From assembly GCA_036494465.1 (NCBI GenBank), contig DASXOJ010000107.1, forward strand, positions 42,436 through 106,435: a DNA stretch of 64,000 nucleotides. Direction: 5' to 3'. The notes under the pieces are model-generated. The model was not told the DNA's origin. It did not search any database and worked only from the letters and a program-made list of their open reading frames with translations. A program made the position numbers and the translations under genes. The DNA comes from CAJCJE01 sp036494465 (lineage in GTDB: Bacteria > Actinomycetota > Actinomycetes > Mycobacteriales > Pseudonocardiaceae). Shown piece by piece: positions 19,642 to 28,362 of the stretch. Each line of letters begins with the position of its first letter. The stretch's first letter is position 1.

Positions 19642-20178
19642 GCTACTCGTATCGAGGACCCCAGTTGCGCCGTCGCGCACGGCGCGGTGCCGCCACCGGC
19701 CGCCGAGAAGACCTTGGTGGCGGTGTTCGCGTCGCCGGTCGCGCGTTATTTGTTGCAGTACGGGAAGGATCTGGGCTTCCGGGCGATTCTGGTCGAACCG
19801 GATGCCGATCGGCGCGCTGCCTTCTTTCAAGAACAGAGTGGCTTCCGGGATGCGGACTTCGTCAAGGCGGTGCCCGGAGATCTGGACGGGGGCACCGATC
19901 TGGTCGCCACCGATCACCATCGGCCCGAACTCGGTGTACTGCTGCGCGATGGGTTGCTGACCAAGGCGCGCTGGATCGGCGTGCTCGGCAATCCGCGTCA
20001 TCCCGGCCCGCACGTGGAGATGTTGCGCGAACTCGGGGTCGCCGACGACGAAGCCGCGCGAGTGCATCGGCCGGTCGGACTGAACATCGGGTCGCGGACG
20101 CCGCCCGAGATCGCCATCGCGGTGCTGGCCGGGTTGCTCGCGGATCGCAACGACCGGCCGGGCGGGTTCGAGTTCTAG
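19624..20178 (+). CDS. XdhC-family Rossmann protein (C-terminal domain only)
   Basis: 184 aa. It corresponds to the C-terminal domain of XdhC/CoxF-type proteins (ATDHHRPELGVLL, WIGVLGNPRHPGPHVEML, and RVHRPVGLNIGSRTPPEIAIAVLAGLLADR). These deliver sulfurated molybdenum cofactor to xanthine dehydrogenase-like enzymes. The usual N-terminal XdhC_CoxI domain is missing and no molybdoenzyme is encoded nearby. The start lies in a hairpin loop and has only a weak ribosome binding site. Its TAG stop shares the CTAG palindrome with the stop of the convergent gene. Confidence 0.8.
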   Translation: MTEPGPATRIEDPSCAVAHGAVPPPAAEKTLVAVFASPVARYLLQYGKDLGFRAILVEPDADRRAAFFQEQSGFRDADFVKAVPGDLDGGTDLVATDHHRPELGVLLRDGLLTKARWIGVLGNPRHPGPHVEMLRELGVADDEAARVHRPVGLNIGSRTPPEIAIAVLAGLLADRNDRPGGFEF

Positions 20179-21095
20179 GTCCGAAGTAGACGGTGGGTCA
20201 GGTCGATCAGGCCGGCGTGGCGCAGGGTCTGGTCGGTGCCGGGTAGCGGGACGTGCAGCGGCTCGGTCCAGCGGGCCGGGATCGCCGTGTCGCCGTAGAC
20301 CGCGCCGGCCAGTCCGCCGGTGACTGCGGCGACCGTGTCGGTGTCGCCGCCGAGGTCGATCGCGGCGCGCAGCGCGTCCTCGAAACTTGTTGTGGTGCGC
20401 AGGGCCCAGACCGCCGAACCGAGGCAGGGCCAGACCGCGCCGTTGGGTTCGCGCGCCAGTTCGGGATGCCAGGTTGGGGCGAGCACGGTCGCGTAGCGTT
20501 CGCGTTGGGTTGAATCCACTTCGGCCAGGGTGTCGTCGATCGCGTCGAGCGGATCGGCGGCGGCGAGGGCGACGCGGATCAGTTCGTGGTAGATCGCGGT
20601 GCCTTCGCCCGCGGCCGGATCGCCGTGGGTGAGCGCGGAAATCTGGCGCGCGGCGGTCATGGTGGCGGCGCGTCCGGCGGCGGCGAAGTACACGGCGGAC
20701 GGTGCGGCGCGCATCAGGGAGCCGTTGCCGGCCGCGCGCATGTTCTGTTCGAAGTGGACAGTGGCGGCCCGGTGCCAGGGTTCGCCGTTGGCGAGCACGG
20801 TCTGGGTTTGGATGCCGATGTCCTTGGGATCGGCCGTGGCCCAGCGCTGGAAGCGGGCGAAGATGTCGGGCAGGTCGAGTCCGTTGTGGTCGAGCAGGGA
20901 CTGGGCGACGTGCAGCGCCATCTGAGTGTCGTCGGTGGCTTCGCCGGGATCCCAGCCACCACCGCCACACATCTCGCCACCGCTGGGGAAGCGACCGGTG
21001 AACTGGCCCGCAGGGCCGAACTCGAACGGGGCGCCGAGCGCGTCGCCGACCGCCGAACCCACTACCGCGCCCACCGCGCGTTGACCACGATCCAT
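20175..21095 (-). CDS. ADP-ribosylglycohydrolase (DraG/ARH family)
   Basis: 306 aa. All-helical hydrolase that removes ADP-ribose from proteins or other acceptors. The dinuclear magnesium motifs are intact: ATDDTQMA near residue 53 and GGDTDTVAAVTGGLAGA near 260, with GNGSLMR in between. The start is set at ATG 21095; the same frame stays open far upstream only because it runs antisense to priA. Target unknown; no ADP-ribosyltransferase is seen in the window. Confidence 0.9.
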   Translation of the reverse strand: MDRGQRAVGAVVGSAVGDALGAPFEFGPAGQFTGRFPSGGEMCGGGGWDPGEATDDTQMALHVAQSLLDHNGLDLPDIFARFQRWATADPKDIGIQTQTVLANGEPWHRAATVHFEQNMRAAGNGSLMRAAPSAVYFAAAGRAATMTAARQISALTHGDPAAGEGTAIYHELIRVALAAADPLDAIDDTLAEVDSTQRERYATVLAPTWHPELAREPNGAVWPCLGSAVWALRTTTSFEDALRAAIDLGGDTDTVAAVTGGLAGAVYGDTAIPARWTEPLHVPLPGTDQTLRHAGLIDLTHRLLRT

Positions 21096-21152
21096 GGGCG
21101 CGACCCTAGCCACGCACCGGGCGCGTCGGTGGGTTCTGGTAAACCTGGCCTC

Positions 21153-23204
21153 ATGACCAGCAGGAACGCGCCTCGTCGCGGGGAGCGGCGACCGGCCGCG
21201 GCCCTGTCGGTGGCGCGCGTCTGCGTGGACGTGCCGCTCGCCCACCTGGATCGGCCCTTCGACTACCGGATCTCCGAGGATCTGGACGCGAACGCGGTGG
21301 TGGGTGCGCGGGTACGGGTGCGTTTCGCCGGGCAGTTGGTCGATGGCTTCATCCTGGCGCGGGTGGACGAGTCCGAGCACCAGGGCAAGCTCGCCTATCT
21401 GGAACGGGTGACCTCGGCGGAGCCGGTGCTCTCGCCGCAACTCGCCGAGTTGGCGCGCGCGGTCGCGGACAAGTACGCGGGCATGCTGATCGACGTACTG
21501 CGCCTGGCGATTCCACCCCGGCATGCGAAGACCGAGGCGGAGCCGCCCGGCGAACCCGCGCCGGTGCCGGACGCGCCGGATGTCTCCGGCTGGCAGCGTT
21601 ATCCGTGGGGACCCAACTACCTGGACGCGATCCGGGAGGGGCGGCCGAGGGCGCGCGCGGTGTGGCAGGCGTTGCCGATGGAGGACTGGCCCGCGCGGCT
21701 GGCCGAGGCCGGTGCCGCGGTCGCGTCGACGGGGCGCGGGGCGTTGCTGGTGGTGCCGGATCATCGCGATGTCGACCGGTTGTACGCAGCGTGTGCCGCG
21801 CTGGTGGGTGACGACGGCGTGGTTGCGCTGTCCGCCGATGTGGGGCCTGCCGAGCGGTACCGGCGCTGGTTGCGGGTGCATCGAGGCAATGTCCGGGTGG
21901 TGATCGGGACGCGGGCGGCGATGTTCGCGCCGGTTGCCGATCCCGGTCTTTTCGTGGTCTGGGACGACGGCGACGATCTGCACGCCGAGCCGAGGGCGCC
22001 GTATCCGCACGTCCGCGATGTGCTGGTGCAGCGCGCGCACCTGACCGGGGCGGCGTTGCTGGTCGGCGGGTTCGCGCGGACCGCCGAGGCGCAGCTGCTG
22101 GTGCAGAGCGGGTGGGCGCACGACGTGGTCGCGGACCGGAACATGGTGCGCGCGACCGCGCCCAGAGTGACCGCGGTCGGTGAGACGGACGAGCAGTTGG
22201 CGCGCGATGCGTCGGCCCGGGCGGCGCGGTTGCCGTCGATGGCGTTCGAGGCGGCGCGCGCCGCGCTCAAGGTGGACGCGCCGGTGCTGATCCAGGTGCC
22301 TCGGCGCGGCTACATTCCGGCGCTGACCTGCGCGCAGTGCCGGGCGCCCGCGCGGTGCCGGCACTGCGCGGGGCCCTTGGCGTTGCCGGGTGGGCAGGCG
22401 TGGCAGGAGGCGCGACCGGCCGCGTGCCGCTGGTGCGGCCAGACCGAGGCGGCGTTCCGGTGCCAGGCGTGTGGTTCGCGGCGGTTGCGCGCGGCGGTGA
22501 TCGGTGCGAAGCGGACCGCCGAGGAACTGGGGCGAGCGTTCCCGGGGACCGCCGTGCGCACCTCGGGCGGGCGGCGTACGGATGCGGACAGCGGGGTGCT
22601 GGCGAGCGTGCCGGCGGAGCCCGCGCTGGTGGTGGCCACGCCGGGGGCGGAGCCGGTGGCGGAGGGCGGTTACGGCGCCGCGCTGTTGCTGGACGGCTGG
22701 GCGATGCTGGGCCGGGCGGAGCTGCGTTCCGGTGAGGAGGCGCTGCGCCGGTGGATGACGGCGGCCGCACTGGTTCGGCCGGGGCCCGCGGGCGGCCGGG
22801 TGGTGGTGATCGCGGATTCCGCGCTGGTCGGGGTGCAGGCGCTGGTGCGCTGGGACCCGGTCTGGCATGCGGCCGGTGAGCTTGCCAGCCGCGCCGAGCT
22901 GGGCTTCCCACCCGCCATGCGGATGGCGGCGGTGGACGCGAACCCGAAGGCGCTCGGTGACCTGCTCGACTCGCTGCGGCTGCCGGATGGCGCGGAGATC
23001 CTCGGTCCGGTGCCGATCGAACCGCCTCCGCACAGCCAGCAGCCCGGTCAGCCGCCCGAGGAGCGGGAGCGGGCCCTGATCAGGGCACCCCGAGACCAGG
23101 GTGGGGCACTGGCCGCTGCCGTGTTCGACGCGGTCAAGCTGCGCACGGCGCGCAAGGAGACCGATCCGGTGCGGGTCCAGCTCGACCCGCTGGAGCTCGT
23201 GTAG
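21153..23204 (+). CDS. priA: Primosomal protein N' (PriA), helicase-degenerate actinobacterial form
   Basis: 683 aa. The N-terminal 3'-DNA-binding domain (about 20-120: VCVDVPLAHLDRPFDYRI) and the eight-cysteine zinc module (about 390-450, four Cys-x-x-Cys pairs beginning CAQCRAPARCRHC) are present. Helicase motifs are eroded: the usual GxTGSGKT Walker A is missing (ASTGRGALLVV in its place) and the DEEH Walker B reads WDDGDD. This degeneration is known for actinobacterial PriA, so it probably acts as a loader or scaffold rather than a helicase. ATG 21153 gives the correct N-terminus. Confidence 0.9.
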   Translation: MTSRNAPRRGERRPAAALSVARVCVDVPLAHLDRPFDYRISEDLDANAVVGARVRVRFAGQLVDGFILARVDESEHQGKLAYLERVTSAEPVLSPQLAELARAVADKYAGMLIDVLRLAIPPRHAKTEAEPPGEPAPVPDAPDVSGWQRYPWGPNYLDAIREGRPRARAVWQALPMEDWPARLAEAGAAVASTGRGALLVVPDHRDVDRLYAACAALVGDDGVVALSADVGPAERYRRWLRVHRGNVRVVIGTRAAMFAPVADPGLFVVWDDGDDLHAEPRAPYPHVRDVLVQRAHLTGAALLVGGFARTAEAQLLVQSGWAHDVVADRNMVRATAPRVTAVGETDEQLARDASARAARLPSMAFEAARAALKVDAPVLIQVPRRGYIPALTCAQCRAPARCRHCAGPLALPGGQAWQEARPAACRWCGQTEAAFRCQACGSRRLRAAVIGAKRTAEELGRAFPGTAVRTSGGRRTDADSGVLASVPAEPALVVATPGAEPVAEGGYGAALLLDGWAMLGRAELRSGEEALRRWMTAAALVRPGPAGGRVVVIADSALVGVQALVRWDPVWHAAGELASRAELGFPPAMRMAAVDANPKALGDLLDSLRLPDGAEILGPVPIEPPPHSQQPGQPPEERERALIRAPRDQGGALAAAVFDAVKLRTARKETDPVRVQLDPLELV

Positions 23205-23354
23205 GGGCGCGTCTCAGGGGTCGCCTACGACTTCGGGATGACCCGGCTACGTCTTCTGGCTGCCCTGGTCGTAGTGCGGAACGAGACCTGCGGGCGACGC
23301 GCGCACAGTGGCTGACCAGCGATTGTGGTGTCACACCGGAAAACGGAGGACATC

Positions 23355-23537
23355 ATGACCGCCATCGCCCACCAAACCGCTTTGATAGGGCAGAGCGCCG
23401 CTACCACCGCTTCGCGGGACAACGCTCCCGTCGCGCCCGCCGTAGGTCGCGCGGTGGTCACCGCCGGCAAGTTCGTCGGCAACTTCGCGGTCGCCCTGGC
23501 GACCGTCGTACTGCTCGGTGCCGACGCGGACCTGTGA
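23355..23537 (+). CDS. Small hypothetical protein with a C-terminal hydrophobic helix
   Basis: 60 aa, ATG preceded by GGAGG at 5-nt spacing. Residues ~38-56 (AGKFVGNFAVALATVVLLG) are hydrophobic enough for a membrane anchor; the first half is Ala/Thr-rich and soluble. No family is recognised. It lies alone in the gap between priA and def. The good ribosome binding site is the main support. Confidence 0.5.
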   Translation: MTAIAHQTALIGQSAATTASRDNAPVAPAVGRAVVTAGKFVGNFAVALATVVLLGADADL

Positions 23538-23605
23538 TCGCTGTTTGGCGACTCGCCTAGACTGGACTGGATACGTGTTCCAGCCGGTCGAAGGAGTTTC
23601 TCAGC

Positions 23606-24160
23606 GTGACGGTGCAGCCGATCCGGCTATTCGGCGATCCGGTGCTGCGCACCCGCGCGGCTGAGGTCGTCGATTTCGACAAGGAACTTCGGGTCCTGGT
23701 CAAGGACCTGTTCGACAGCATGGAGCAGCAGAGCGGGGCTGGCCTCGCCGCTCCGCAGATCGGCGTCGGCCTGCGGGTGTTCACCTACCACGTGGGCGAC
23801 GACCAGCACGGCCACCTGGTGAATCCGACCTGGAACGTGATCGGCGACGGCTACCAGCTCGGCCCGGAGGGCTGTCTGTCCATCCCGGGTCTGTCCTGGG
23901 ACTGCGAGCGGCACGAGCACGTGGTGGCCACCGGCTGGAACATGCACGGCGAGCCCATCACGGTGGAGGGCACCGAGAAGCTGGCGCGCTGCATCCAGCA
24001 CGAGACCGACCACCTGGACGGTGTGATGTTCGTGCAGCGCCTGGACCCGGAGACGCGCAAGCGCGCGCTCAAGGAGATCCGCGAAGCCGAATGGTTCGAC
24101 GGCGGCGTCCCGGTGATCAAGCAGAGCCCGCATGCGATCTTCGGGCGGGCGGCCAACTGA
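23606..24160 (+). CDS. def: Peptide deformylase
   Basis: 184 aa. Removes the formyl group from nascent N-termini. All three motifs are present: GAGLAAPQ (44-51), EGCLS with metal ligand Cys90, and HETDH with His132, catalytic Glu133 and His136. GTG start with GGAG upstream. Directly followed by fmt, the enzyme that adds the formyl group to initiator tRNA. Confidence 0.97.
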   Translation: MTVQPIRLFGDPVLRTRAAEVVDFDKELRVLVKDLFDSMEQQSGAGLAAPQIGVGLRVFTYHVGDDQHGHLVNPTWNVIGDGYQLGPEGCLSIPGLSWDCERHEHVVATGWNMHGEPITVEGTEKLARCIQHETDHLDGVMFVQRLDPETRKRALKEIREAEWFDGGVPVIKQSPHAIFGRAAN

Positions 24161-24161
24161 G

Positions 24162-25091
24162 ATGAGGCTGGTTTTCGCCGGCACGCCGATCGCGGCGGTG
24201 CCGTCCCTGCGCGCATTGATCGATTCGCCCGAGCACGAGGTGGTCGCGGTGGTGACCCGGCCGGACGCACCGGCCGGTCGCGGTAAGACCGTGCACCGTT
24301 CGCCGGTCGGCGAGGTCGCCGACGAGAGCGGCATCGAGGTGCTGACTCCGCGCAAGGCGGGCGATCCGGACTTCCTGGCCCGGCTCACCGAGCTCGCGCC
24401 GGACTGCTGTCCGGTGGTGGCCTACGGCAACCTGCTGCCGACCTCCGCGCTCGTGGTGCCCAAACACGGCTGGGTGAACCTGCACTTCTCGCTGCTGCCC
24501 GCCTGGCGCGGTGCGGCGCCGGTGCAGGCCGCGATCAGGCACGGCGACGAGATCACCGGCGCGACCACGTTCCAGATCGTCAAGGAGCTCGACGCCGGTC
24601 CGACCTTCGGCATGGTGACCGTCGGCATCGGCGCGACCGAGACTGCCGGTGAGCTGCTGAGCAGGCTGGCCGTTGTCGGGGCCCAACTGCTGGTCGATAC
24701 GGTGGACGGCATCGCGTCGGACGGACTGCGCGCCCAGGAGCAGCCCGCCGACGGGATCAGCTACGCCGCGAAGGTGACCGTGGACGACGCGCACATCGAC
24801 TTTGCCGCCCCGGCACTGGCGGTGGACCGGTTGCTGCGCTCGGTCACGCCGGACCCGGGCGGCTGGGCGGTGTTCCGGGAGGACCGGATCAAGCTCGGCC
24901 CGGTGACCCAGGTCGAGGATGCGGACCCGGTGCCCGCAGGCGAGTTGGTTGTGCAGCGCAAGCGGGTACTCGTGGGCACCGCGACGGCGCCGGTGGCGCT
25001 GGGCGCGGTGCAGGCCGCGGGCAAGAAGCGGATGCCTGCGACGGACTGGGCGAGGGGATCCCGGATCGAACCGGGGGAGCGGCTGTCGTGA
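24162..25091 (+). CDS. fmt: Methionyl-tRNA formyltransferase
   Basis: 309 aa. N-terminal formyl-transferase fold (MRLVFAGTPIAAVPSL) with the catalytic motif NLHFSLLPAWRGAAPVQ and the DAGPTF segment, then a C-terminal OB-like tRNA-binding domain from about residue 205. The ATG lies one base after the def stop; an upstream in-frame start inside def is rejected. Confidence 0.97.
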   Translation: MRLVFAGTPIAAVPSLRALIDSPEHEVVAVVTRPDAPAGRGKTVHRSPVGEVADESGIEVLTPRKAGDPDFLARLTELAPDCCPVVAYGNLLPTSALVVPKHGWVNLHFSLLPAWRGAAPVQAAIRHGDEITGATTFQIVKELDAGPTFGMVTVGIGATETAGELLSRLAVVGAQLLVDTVDGIASDGLRAQEQPADGISYAAKVTVDDAHIDFAAPALAVDRLLRSVTPDPGGWAVFREDRIKLGPVTQVEDADPVPAGELVVQRKRVLVGTATAPVALGAVQAAGKKRMPATDWARGSRIEPGERLS

Positions 25092-25122
25092 ACGCGGGCC
25101 GGTGCAGATTGAGGAGCAGCAA

Positions 25123-26550
25123 GTGACTACCCCACGGCGTCGTCCGTCCCGACCGAGGACGCCGCATCCGCCGGGCCGCAGAGGCGGTCCGCGCCGGCCC
25201 CCGGTCGAGGACCCCGCGCGTCAGGCCGCGCTGGACACCTTGAGCGCGGTACGCGAGCGCGACGCCTACGCCAACCTGGTGCTGCCCGGTTTGTTGCGGC
25301 AGCGCAGGATCATCGGCCGCGACGCCGCGCTGGCGACGGAGCTCGCCTATGGCACCTGTCGCACCATGGGCCTGCTCGACGAGGTGCTCGGCGCGTGCAG
25401 CGAGCGGCCGTTGTCCACTGTGGATGGTGTGGCGCTGGACGCGCTGCGGCTGGGCGCCTACCAGTTGCTGCGCACCAGGATTCCGGCGCACGCCGCGGTC
25501 GCGGCCACCGTCGACCTGGTTCGCGGCACGGACGGCTCACCGGTCGCAGGCTTCGTGAACGCGGTGCTGCGCAAGGTGTCCGAGCACGACGAGAAGACCT
25601 GGGTGGACAAGCTCGCCCCGGATGCGACCGCCGACCCGATCGGCAATCTCGCCTTCGGCACCGCGCACCCGAAGTGGATCGCGCAGGCGTTCGCGGTCGC
25701 GCTGCGCGACACCGGCGACGGCCTCGGCGCGGCGCTGGCCGCGGATGACGAGCGGCCGATCGTGCACCTGCTGGCCAGGCCCGGTGAGGTGAGCGCCGAG
25801 GAACTCGCGGCGATGACCGGGGGAGAGGTGGCCCCGTATTCGCCCTACGGCGTGCACCTGGAACCGGGCTCCGGTGACCCGGCGGATCTGGATCCGGTGC
25901 GCGAACACCTGGCCAACGTGCAGGACGAGGGCAGCCAGCTGTGCGCGCTCGCGCTGTCCCGGGTGCGGATCGATGGCTCGGACGAGCGCTGGCTGGACCT
26001 GTGCGCGGGGCCCGGTGGCAAAGCCGCGCTGCTCGCGGCCCTGGTGAAGTTCAACGGCGGCAGCCTGGACGCGGTGGAACGCGCGCCGCACCGGGCCGAG
26101 CTGGTCCGCGCGGCAACGCTGGAACTGCCGGTCACCGTGTACGTCGACGACGGCCGCGACCCCGACCTCAAACACGGCAGCTACGACCGGGTGCTGGTCG
26201 ACGCGCCGTGCACCGGGTTGGGCGCGTTGCGGCGGCGGCCGGAGGCACGCTGGCGGCGCCAGCCAAGCGACGTGGCCGAACTGGCCAAGCTGCAACGCGA
26301 ACTGCTGCTCTCCGCGCTGCGCCTGGTCCGGCCGGGCGGCGTGGTCGCGTACGTGGTCTGCTCGCCGCACATCTCCGAAACCAGCGGCGTGGTCACCGAC
26401 GTGGTCCGGCGCAGCGGTGCGGAAACCCTGGACGCCCGGGAGTACTTCCCCGGCGTGCCGGATCTCGGCGACGGCCCGTTCGTCCAGTTGTGGCCGCACC
26501 TGCACGGCACCGACGCGATGTTCTGCGCGCTGCTGCGCCGCTCGTCGTGA
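25123..26550 (+). CDS. rsmB: 16S rRNA (cytosine-967-C5)-methyltransferase RsmB
   Basis: 475 aa. A basic Pro/Arg tail (1-35), a NusB-like RNA-binding domain (about 38-170: RQAALDTLSAVRERDAYANLVLP) and the SAM methyltransferase domain (about 270-475) with LDLCAGPGGKAALLAAL. Two catalytic cysteines are visible, in VDAPCTGLGALRRRPEARWR and in YVVCSPH. GTG 25123 has GAGGAG 6 nt upstream. Follows fmt as in many bacteria; its stop overlaps the flavoprotein start. Confidence 0.95.
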   Translation: MTTPRRRPSRPRTPHPPGRRGGPRRPPVEDPARQAALDTLSAVRERDAYANLVLPGLLRQRRIIGRDAALATELAYGTCRTMGLLDEVLGACSERPLSTVDGVALDALRLGAYQLLRTRIPAHAAVAATVDLVRGTDGSPVAGFVNAVLRKVSEHDEKTWVDKLAPDATADPIGNLAFGTAHPKWIAQAFAVALRDTGDGLGAALAADDERPIVHLLARPGEVSAEELAAMTGGEVAPYSPYGVHLEPGSGDPADLDPVREHLANVQDEGSQLCALALSRVRIDGSDERWLDLCAGPGGKAALLAALVKFNGGSLDAVERAPHRAELVRAATLELPVTVYVDDGRDPDLKHGSYDRVLVDAPCTGLGALRRRPEARWRRQPSDVAELAKLQRELLLSALRLVRPGGVVAYVVCSPHISETSGVVTDVVRRSGAETLDAREYFPGVPDLGDGPFVQLWPHLHGTDAMFCALLRRSS

Positions 26551-27080
26551 AACCCCGAATACCCAGGCTGGTCGGCCTCGTCGCCTCCGGAGCGGGCGGG
26601 GTCGACGGACGACTGCGCGGCGAACTCGTCGAACCGGCGCTGGCGCGCGGCTGGCAACTCGCTGTCGTTTTCACTCCAGTGGCGGCAATGTGGTTTGAAG
26701 CAACCGGTGAACTGGGCAAGATCCAAGCTGTGTGCGAACTGCCGGTTCGCTGGCAGCCGAGGCTGCCCGGCCAACCCAAGCCCTACCCGCTGCCGGAGGG
26801 CTTCCTCTTCGTGCCCGCGACCGCGAACTCGCTGGCCAAACTCGCGCTGGGCATCGCGGACAACCAGGCCCTGAGCAATCTCGGCGAGGCGCTCGGCGCC
26901 CGCCTCCCGTTGGTGGTGCGCCCGCAGGCCGGGCAGGCGCAACGCGATCATCCCGCGTTCGCCGGGCATCTGGCCACGCTCGCGGCCGCCGGAGTGCGGA
27001 TCGCGGACGGGCCAGCCGAAGACGACTGGGAACCGTTGCTGGACGTGCTCGACGAACTGCTGCCGGAGGGACCGCGATGA
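26547..27080 (+). CDS. HFCD-type flavoprotein
   Basis: 177 aa. Resembles the flavin-binding domain of CoaC-like cysteine decarboxylases (PF02441 type): an N-terminal LVGLVASGAGGVDGRL Rossmann start and the characteristic VPATANSLAKLALGIADNQ segment (about 90-108). A CoaB partner domain is absent, and coaBC is present elsewhere, so this is not the CoA enzyme. GTG start overlaps the rsmB stop and the end overlaps the asparaginase gene (ATGA), so all three are probably co-translated. Substrate unknown. Confidence 0.8.
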   Translation: MKPRIPRLVGLVASGAGGVDGRLRGELVEPALARGWQLAVVFTPVAAMWFEATGELGKIQAVCELPVRWQPRLPGQPKPYPLPEGFLFVPATANSLAKLALGIADNQALSNLGEALGARLPLVVRPQAGQAQRDHPAFAGHLATLAAAGVRIADGPAEDDWEPLLDVLDELLPEGPR

Positions 27081-28066
27081 GCAGGAAACGCAGGATCAGT
27101 CTGATTTCGCTCGGGGGCACCATCTCGATGACGCCGAGGACCGAAGGCGGCGTTGTGCCGAGCCTGAGCGCGGATGACCTGCTCGCGTCCGTGCCCGGAC
27201 TCAGCGATGTGGGCGTCAAGCTGACCGCGCAGAGCTTTCGTGCCGTCGCCGGTTCCGCGGTGACCTTTCCGGATCTGGCCGAACTCGCCGAGCTGATCAC
27301 CGAGCAGATCGCGGAGGGCGCGGACGGCATCGTGGTCACCCAGGGCACCGACACCATCGAGGAGACCGCGTTCTTCCTGGACATGACGGTCGGCTGTGAC
27401 GCGCCGATCGTGGTGACCGGCGCGATGCGCGCGGCATCACACGCGGGCGCCGACGGTCCGGCGAACCTGTTGGCGGCCATCCAGGTCGCGGCCAGCGATG
27501 AGGCGGCGGGCGAGGGCGTGCTGGTGGTGTTCAACGATCAGGTGCACGCCGCGCGCTTCGTCCGCAAGACGCACACCACGTCGCCTGCCACGTTCGTGTC
27601 GGGTGCGTTCGGGCCGCTGGGCCAGGTGGTGGAGGGCAAGCCGAGGATGCTGCGGATCGCCGAACGCGTGCCGAACCTGCCGATCGGCGACAAGCTGGCC
27701 AAGCGCAAGGTGGCCGTCATCCCGATCGGGTTGGGCGATGACGGGGAGCTGCTGCGTCGCGCGGCGGGTGGGTTTTCCGGCTTGGTGATCGCCGCGATGG
27801 GGGTCGGGCACGTACCGGACGCGGTGCTGCCGACGTTGTTCGAGCAGGTGAAGTCGGTGCCGGTGGTGCTCGCTTCGCGCACCGGGTCCGGTCCGGTTCT
27901 GCGCTGGACCTACGGTTTCCCGGGCTCTGAACGGGATCTGCGTGATCACGGCCTGATCGGCGCGGGTTTCCTGGACCCGTACAAGGCGCGGGTCCTGTTG
28001 CAGCTGCTGGTCGCCGCCGACGCGAGCCACGACGAGATCGTGGCAACGTTCGCGCACTTCGAATAA
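27077..28066 (+). CDS. L-asparaginase
   Basis: 329 aa. Hydrolyses asparagine to aspartate and ammonia. The two threonine motifs are intact: LGGTISM with Thr15 and TQGTDTIEE with Thr91-Asp92, plus the lysine in VRKTHTT. No signal peptide, so probably cytoplasmic. ATGA overlap with the flavoprotein gene. The last codons are imperfectly duplicated 46 bp downstream (28092-28114). Confidence 0.93.
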   Translation: MSRKRRISLISLGGTISMTPRTEGGVVPSLSADDLLASVPGLSDVGVKLTAQSFRAVAGSAVTFPDLAELAELITEQIAEGADGIVVTQGTDTIEETAFFLDMTVGCDAPIVVTGAMRAASHAGADGPANLLAAIQVAASDEAAGEGVLVVFNDQVHAARFVRKTHTTSPATFVSGAFGPLGQVVEGKPRMLRIAERVPNLPIGDKLAKRKVAVIPIGLGDDGELLRRAAGGFSGLVIAAMGVGHVPDAVLPTLFEQVKSVPVVLASRTGSGPVLRWTYGFPGSERDLRDHGLIGAGFLDPYKARVLLQLLVAADASHDEIVATFAHFE

Positions 28067-28362
28067 ACGGCATCTCCGCGTGCTGTGCGAGACGTTCGCT
28101 CATTTCGGGTAAACCCCCGTCGCCCACCCGGCGTAGGAGTCCGGCCACGGTCGGTGGATGTACGGGCCGGGATATCTGCCATCTCGGGTAATTCGGGGCG
28201 AAACTCTCCCAAATCCGCGTAATCCGGTTAAGAAGGATCACGTGGCTACCTTGCGTCCCTGACCGGTCGCGGTCCGCCACTCGGCCGGGCGCGGCCGCAC
28301 GTCGCCGCGTATCGGCCGGAGCACTGACCCGGTTCGGCGTGCTCTGCTGGGGAGGCTGCAAG
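28067..28362. other. Gap after asparaginase containing a decayed copy of its 3' end
   Basis: 28092-28114 repeats the asparaginase end (28046-28068) with 19 of 23 bases matching, translating as TFAHFG-stop against TFAHFE-stop. Two of the four changes are silent third-position changes. The rest holds A+T-richer motifs (GGGTAATTCGGG and GCGTAATCCGGTTAAG) that may include the promoter of the downstream secreted-protein gene, but no clear -35/-10 pair. Confidence 0.5.

Noticed and set aside
20175..23033. 952-residue open frame on the minus strand extending the ADP-ribosylglycohydrolase upstream
   Set aside because: The upstream 640 codons are Arg/Pro/His-rich and lie antisense to priA; only the part from 21095 has family similarity.
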